DNA from: Sphagnum compactum | Taxonomy: Eukaryota; Bryophyta; Sphagnopsida; Sphagnales | Direction: 5' to 3' | Assembly (NCBI GenBank): GCA_965153455.1 | Contig: OZ234494.1 | Span: 10,850,001-10,914,000, forward strand | Length of the DNA: 64,000 bases | In this document: positions 58,441-64,000 of the stretch, in pieces | How positions within the stretch are numbered: position 1 is the first letter of the stretch | Layout of the letters: the number at the start of each line of letters is the position of its first letter | Notes under the pieces: generated by a model | Databases searched by the model: none | Seen by the model: the letters and a program-made list of their open reading frames with translations, nothing else | Told to the model about the DNA's origin: nothing | Position numbers and translations under genes: made by a program

Positions 58441-61181
58441 TGCTTGAAACAGCCATTGAGACAGTCATGTTTAGTTGACAAATTAAGTGTTACCTTTTAA
58501 CCCGAACTTAATTAACCATGACAAAAAGCGCTCAATCATGTCTGGTTTAAGTAGTTAGGCAACTAATTATCTCACTCTTAAAATTTGTATTTAACAGCTT
58601 TGATTTGCTTCCACATGTTTAGTTGGCAAAAATAAGTGATTTATTTCCCCTTTCCTTATTTGATATGCTTCTGGGGACAGGAGGGGTTCCCGAACTTGAT
58701 GTTCCCTTTGTGGTTGAGTACTTTAATTTCCATTGCTGAGTCAGTCTTGTTTCAGTTGCCAAACTGAAATATCTCATTTGTTTTCCTCATTTGCGTGTGG
58801 AGTCATTATTAATTTCTATATTTCTTTTTTTTAACTTTTTTCTCGAACTATACACGGGCAAGGTATTGATGATCAATATTGATTTTTTTTCTTTTCTGCT
58901 AAATTTGCTCTGCAAACGAGATGAAAAAAAAGATTTTTTTTCGTCTATTTTATTTCCTTCCATCACCTAAATGGTCTCGTGAGCTTTTGTTGAGCTTAAT
59001 TTGTTTATCGATGTTTATTGAGTTTGAACCTGAAGTCATGTTTTATTGGCAAAGTAGAGTATCATTTTTTATCTTACCATATGTTGGGTCTTTTCCATTG
59101 GCACATGATTTCCACCTTCTGGAAACGAAAGCATAGAAACAGGTCCAGGAAAATAGTGGAAATTTTCAACAGCCTTGACTCAAGTTCAAGAATTAGGTTT
59201 CTTTTATTTTCTTTAAAATTTGACTCATTAGCTTAAATTACATGTGGAGTTTCGTTTAGATTTAATTGGCAAACTAAAAAGCTCATTTTTCTTACCAAAT
59301 GTTGGGTCCTTTTAATTTGCTCATGAATTCCACTTTCCTAAATCCCAGACACAGAAATCATGGGTACAGAAAAAATAGTAAAAATTTCCAGTGGCCACTA
59401 ATGTTCAAGCATTAGGTCCAAAAATTAGGTCAAGAATGAGGTTTTCTCCTTTTCTCCTTTACTGTTTGACACCGTTGCTTGATTTTGCTTGTTGAGTTTC
59501 AGTCATGTTTAATTGGCAAACCAAAAGGTCCACTTTTCTTACCAAATGTTGGGGCCTTTTGATCTGATCATGAATTCATTCCACACTCAAGAATCCCTAA
59601 TACAGAAATGAGTCCAAGAAAGCAGTGAAAATTTCCAATGGCCTGGAGGCCAATGTTCAAGCATTAGGTCACTAAAATTACTCAGGTCAAATTAGGTTTT
59701 AAAATCAGGTCAAAATTAGATGAAGCTGATCATGCTGGTGTCGTAACATGGGATCGAGCGGCCTTCAGCTTTCGAGGTTGTGAAGAAACGGAAGATCATC
59801 ACACGTTTTGTTAGGATCAAGCAGGCGAAAATTCGAGATCAGAAAAAGAAAGTCTGATGGTTTTTGTGTGTAGGGATGACGATTATGTTCGTTAGTAGAA
59901 TGGAAATCACTTGAATGTTGCCCGTATTGGATCAGCTAATCAATCAATCAAACCCAAACGAAAAGGGCCAAAAAAAAGAAAACAAGAAAAGCCCAGCCCT
60001 TCTTTCCGTCTCGATAATCTGTACATGTCCACGCTTGATCTTGGAAGAGATGATTTGAAGTACGCTTTGCAGAAGCAAAGCAAAGCTGGATGTGCCCGTA
60101 CAGCAGATGATGAAGTTGGTTCATTCTACCCAATCCTAAATGTCAGTTTATGTCAGGAAGACCAGGACAGAACTGTAGCGACAAGCTCCTTAAAACAAAA
60201 AATTTGAGAAAAAACTGGCGAAATTTTATTAAGGAAGAGAAAATTTCCGAAAGAATATTAGCCTTTTTATTAAAAAACTGTGGCCTTTTGGCAATTTTTA
60301 GCTCCCGAAACAAAAATGGAAAAAAGACTGAGTTCCCCATAGGCCTCCTTGTGAATTTCTTCGAGTCAGTTTGATCTATAAGTTGCTGTTCAGCTCTTCA
60401 TGAAATGGTTTACAAATTTGGTTGATCTATTTTCTTGACGACGATTTGTATGCAGGTAAATTTTCAATAGAACTGCAAAAGTCGAGTCTGTAACATGCAA
60501 AAAAGAAGGATAATTGGCGAACCAAAAAGTGCAAGAGAAGCAAAAGCTCGCGACAAGCAACTCGACGACCATATTCGCGAACTTTCCATTGGTATGCAGG
60601 ATCGGTGCACTGAGTTTAGGACGACTCCTCTGATCTATAATTCTGTTTGTTGTTGTTGTTATTGCGGGACCCACGCGGGGGCCGGCTAGACTGATTGTGG
60701 ATCTGTAGAGCTGGGTACCATAGATGGAGAAATTATTGTGCCGAGGAGGAGTAACGGAATTTCCCTTTTTGTTCACTCTTTTCTTCCAATTGTAGCAACA
60801 AGACATCATCTTGTACGTGTAGTGTGTGGGACCCTGTTCTCGAGAGTCGATCGGACTTGCTGCACATGTATTTGAGGGCCTCGAATTCAGAGCAAGTTTC
60901 ACAGCTCAGTCGAGATCGAGTCTCCTCCAGTGCTGGAAGCCAGGAGTAGTACTACGAGCTAGTGGCAGCTCGCTGATCTAGTGTGCATCATCCGAGGCTC
61001 TAGTTTGCAGACAATACTATATACTTTTCTGATTTCATCTGCATCAGTGTTGCTGCAAGTAGACTGCGAGTCCAGTAGTATTACGTATAACTGAGCTCGA
61101 GAGAACTAGAGCAGTGCAGCTCCTGCAGCTTCTGGTACGTTGCAATATTGAGCGAAGTTGTTGGCGGTTTTATATATAAAA
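58441..61181. other. Intergenic region and upstream part of the glyoxal-oxidase gene
   Basis: A block with GGCAAACTAAAA, CTTACCAAATGTTGGG and TTCCACNNNC recurs about three times between 59040 and 59660 (unit about 250 bp, diverged). A 98-residue Lys-rich open frame at 59911-60207 matches no family. From about 60700 GC content rises. The stretch 60900-61181 is likely promoter and leader of the next gene, with TATATATAAA at 61171-61180 lying too close to the ATG to be its TATA box if transcription starts downstream of it. Confidence 0.4.
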
Positions 61182-63768
61182 ATGGGTTCGTCAATGGCTA
61201 CCAGCGTGGTGGTGCAGCTGCTCTTCTTCGGGTTTCAGCTGGTGGCGCTGTTGATGTCGGGAGGAGTGTTGCAAGTGGAGGCGCAAGGAACGTGGGAGAT
61301 TCTTGTGGAGAATGCGGGTATTGCGTCCATGCACACGGCCATTACGCGATTCAACACTGCTGTCTTGTTGGACCGGACGGACATCGGGGCTTCACAGCTC
61401 GCGTTACCCAATGGAAGATGTCGCAACGATGCACAAGACGAGGTGATCATCACCTGCGACTCCTCCTCCTTGTCAAGTAACTGTCTTCTTTGAATGCTGT
61501 AGTAGCTGACCTTGAACCTTCTCGGCTATTTTTTTGTGCACTCCGGCCTGCGGGGACGTTGTTCGCATATGTCACTCAAACTTCCCAACTTGACCGGGAT
61601 TTCTAACTTGCAAAATCTTTGCATATTTTTCTCTCTCATATCATGCAGAGCTTGCATACCGACTGCACAGCGCACTCTGCCGTCCTCGACCTAGGTACCA
61701 ACCGAATCAGGCCTCTTTTCGTTCAAACAGACACCTGGTGCTCCTCAGGACAATTCAGAGACGATGGTACACTGGTGCAAACAGGTGGAGACAACGATGG
61801 ATATTCTAAGGTAACAATTATCAGCTCTCTCTCTCTCTCTCTCTTGATCGATCAATTCAGTTACGTCTTCGTTGAGCTTTAAACCTCCGACTACAAAGTT
61901 CTCGAGGTCAAATTCCTCGTCAAGAATCTTTTTTAAAGTGTGCACTCTATCCAATATATGTGACCGTGCGTGATTTGTGACGTGTGCATCCGCGCGCAGA
62001 TTAGAACTTTCACGCCGTGTCCAGGAGATGGTGATTGCAACTGGGTAGAGACCGATGTCCCGTTGGTGGAGGGCCGGTGGTACGCGAGCAACGCACAATT
62101 GCCGGACGGTACGCAAATCCTCGTCGGCGGACGAAACAACCCGACTGTGGAATTTGTGCCCGCTAACGGCCGAGGCGCTACCTACATTCCTCTCATCGGA
62201 AATGTAATCATAACTACTCCCTTCTGATCCCACCATGCGTGATCTCGTCCACAAACCTCTTGTGCTTGAGAGAGAAATATTGATATCTCTCAACCGACTG
62301 TAGATATGATCATGTCACGAAACTTACGACTTTCCGAGAGAGAAAAATTTGAGATGATTTGTAACTTACGACAAGCAAGATCCTCTGTGATTTCGTCTGA
62401 TTCTTTTCGAAACTGACTTGTGGAATTTCGGTACTTGATCGGGGGACGTGCGTCCTTGCAGGCAAATGATGGTCAAGCCGACAATCTCTATCCTTACGTG
62501 CATTTGCTCCCCAACGACCAAATCTTCATGTTTGCCAACCAGTACTCTATCCTCTTCGACTGGAAGACCGTCACCGCTGTGAAGCAGCTCCCTAATCTTC
62601 CCGGCGGGCCCAGAAACTATCCGTCAGCTGGTAGCTCGGTCCTGTTGCCATTGTCTGCTTACATTAATTATGAATTGCCCGAGGTTGTTGTGTGCGGCGG
62701 AGCAACGTACGGTGCGTTCCTCAATCCTGGAGCCGCTCTCCCGGCGACGGCGAGTTGTGGAAGAATTGCGCCCCTGACCGAAGGTGCGAATTGGCAGATG
62801 GAGGACATGCCTCTTAGACGCAACATGGGTGACATGGTGCTCTTGCCTGATCGCACCGTCCTCATCATCAATGGAGCTGCCAATGGTGCTCAAGGTTGGG
62901 GAAATGCACAAAACCCCGTGCTAACACCAGTGTTGTACAATCCCAACGCCGCCTTTGGTCGTCGCTTCCAAGTATTGACGGGGACGAACATTGCTCGCGT
63001 GTATCACTCTACCGCCAACCTCTTGCCCGACGGTCGTGTTCTCATCGCTGGCAGCAACACACACCAATTTTACACCCTGACAGGATATCTCGCGACAGAG
63101 CTCAGGATCGAGGCATACTCACCAGCTTACCTTCGCGGCAATAGACCAGTCATCGCCAACGCTCCTGGAGAATTAGCCTACAATGCGCGATTCGAAGCCA
63201 GAGTTGAAAATGGTAATCCGAGGGCCATCGAGCTCAATCTCATCAGCCCTCCGTATTCGACTCATTCCTTCAGCCAGGTACTAACTACTGACTGACCTTG
63301 TTCCACACGTCGCGCAATTCTTTCTCCACGACTGAAACATGGCGCAATGTCACTAGATTGAAACAGATAACAATACCACAATCCCAGAATCAATTTTTTG
63401 TTGCAAAATTGAAACCAATTATCTTCATAATCTTCACGACTTTTTGTTCTTCTTCTCGAGGCTCATTCAAAAATTGCGGATTGATCATGCAAAATCGGCG
63501 ACTTAACTATGTCTGTCCCATTCGGATCCTCTCTGCAATTCCTCAAAGAAAAGAATTTGAAGTTCCATGGTTGGTTGCCTGATTGCTGCTGCAGGGACAA
63601 AGATTGATACAACTGAATGCTGCAGTCCCAGCTAATGCGGGAGGGGGTGCATATACAGTCGCTGCTAATGCACCACCGAGTGCGGTGATTGCACCCGCAG
63701 GTTACTACATGTTGTTTGCAGTGTCGGAAGGCATCCCGAGCGTTGCTGAGTGGGTTCATGTAGGATGA
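61182..63768 (+). CDS. Secreted glyoxal/aldehyde oxidase, galactose-oxidase-like copper radical enzyme (5 exons, 538 aa)
   Basis: Exons are 61182-61442, 61649-61810, 62000-62203, 62462-63277 and 63595-63768, all in phase 0. A hydrophobic signal peptide (VVVQLLFFGFQLVALLMSG) ends near VEAQ, so the protein is probably exported to the wall. The body is the plant glyoxal-oxidase type: GTWEILVENAGIASMHTA, DTWCSSGQ, GRWYASNAQLPDG, DNLYPYVHLLPN, GGPRNYPSAGSS, YHSTANLLPDGRVLIAGSN, HSFSQGQRL and APAGYYMLF. The copper-radical set is present: C118 and the tyrosine at about 221 for the crosslink, Y390, H391 and H477. These enzymes oxidise small aldehydes or alcohols and release hydrogen peroxide, with roles in wall modification and pollen or tapetum in seed plants. 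The exon 1 donor at GAG/GTGATC was chosen because it gives the conserved DESLHTDCTAHS join and keeps phase. Confidence 0.94.
61825..61844. repeat. (TC)n tract in glyoxal-oxidase intron 2
   Basis: A short CT repeat lies 14 bp after the exon 2 donor. Confidence 0.85.
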
Positions 63769-64000
63769 TTCATGCATGGCCTCGAAAATCGAAAGTCTAG
63801 CAACAACAAGACGATCGATCGATCGATCGATCGATCGATAGATAGATCCATCGATCATCCTCTTTGCAAATTTGTAGCAACGGTTCCGAAAAAGTTTGTC
63901 ATAAACTGCTTGAGGCTCCTCCTCATCTGAGAGAGAGAGAGAGAGAGAGTACTTCTCAGAATTCCACAACCTGTTCTGATTTCAAGCAAGCATTCCGTCT
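63769..64000. other. 3' flank of glyoxal oxidase with GATC and GA microsatellites
   Basis: A (GATC)n run occupies about 63813-63839, followed by GATA and ATCC variants, and (GA)10 lies at 63929-63949. The region is probably 3' untranslated or just downstream. No further gene starts before the window ends. Confidence 0.6.

Noticed and set aside
59911-60207. 98-residue Lys-rich open frame
   Set aside because: No recognisable domain, and no sign of splice structure or conservation. It is treated as intergenic.

Overview
The window is nuclear DNA of a land plant. It has spliceosomal introns with GT-AG borders and one GC-AG case, a plastid-targeted geranylgeranyl reductase, plant-type eIF2B-alpha and RRP4 proteins, and AT-rich intergenic DNA with decayed hAT, non-LTR and PIF/Harbinger-like elements. 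The gene set and the style of the repeats suggest a seed-free plant (bryophyte, fern or lycophyte). That is an inference, and the species cannot be named from the sequence.

Six intact genes were reconstructed exon by exon with consistent phases. (1) A nine-exon FAD oxidoreductase fused to a C-terminal Rieske domain, + strand, 571-4695, 524 aa. (2) eIF2B subunit alpha, - strand, 7596-10100, six exons, 352 aa. (3) Intronless CHLP geranylgeranyl reductase, + strand, 13006-14616, 536 aa. (4) A UNC93-like 12-TM protein, + strand, 35566-37673, two exons, 493 aa. (5) Exosome subunit RRP4, - strand, 39038-41253, seven exons, 344 aa. (6) A secreted glyoxal/aldehyde oxidase of the galactose-oxidase type, + strand, 61182-63768, five exons, 538 aa. 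Genes 2 and 3 are divergent; genes 4 and 5 converge. No operon-like or pathway cluster is apparent: the six functions are unrelated.

Between genes: 4.7-7.6 kb holds a 64-bp tandem array and a broken fragment of an AXR1/NAE1-like gene on the - strand. The stretch 15-35 kb is gene-poor. It holds a degenerate hAT transposase (+, about 17.5-18.8 kb), a 13-copy minisatellite built on GGACCGTTGGATC (20.09-20.39 kb), a degenerate non-LTR reverse transcriptase (-, about 21.4-24.5 kb), long AT- and TAGG-rich low-complexity tracts, and a 40-bp AT-rich array at 30.4-31.1 kb. The stretch 42.2-45.2 kb contains a 235-bp duplication and several exon-like segments, some with leucine-rich-repeat flavour, that could not be joined into a gene. 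The stretch 45-61 kb is again mostly AT-rich, with a PIF/Harbinger-like nonautonomous element flanked by TTA (51387-52094) and a 63-bp array that stays open as a 21-residue repeat (57.75-58.05 kb).

The most distinctive unexplained item is a dispersed repeat family (six regions in this window) with the palindrome AGCCAAATTTGGCT at its core. Three of the six sit just upstream of the CHLP, UNC93-like and RRP4 start codons. No wholly new gene system was found.
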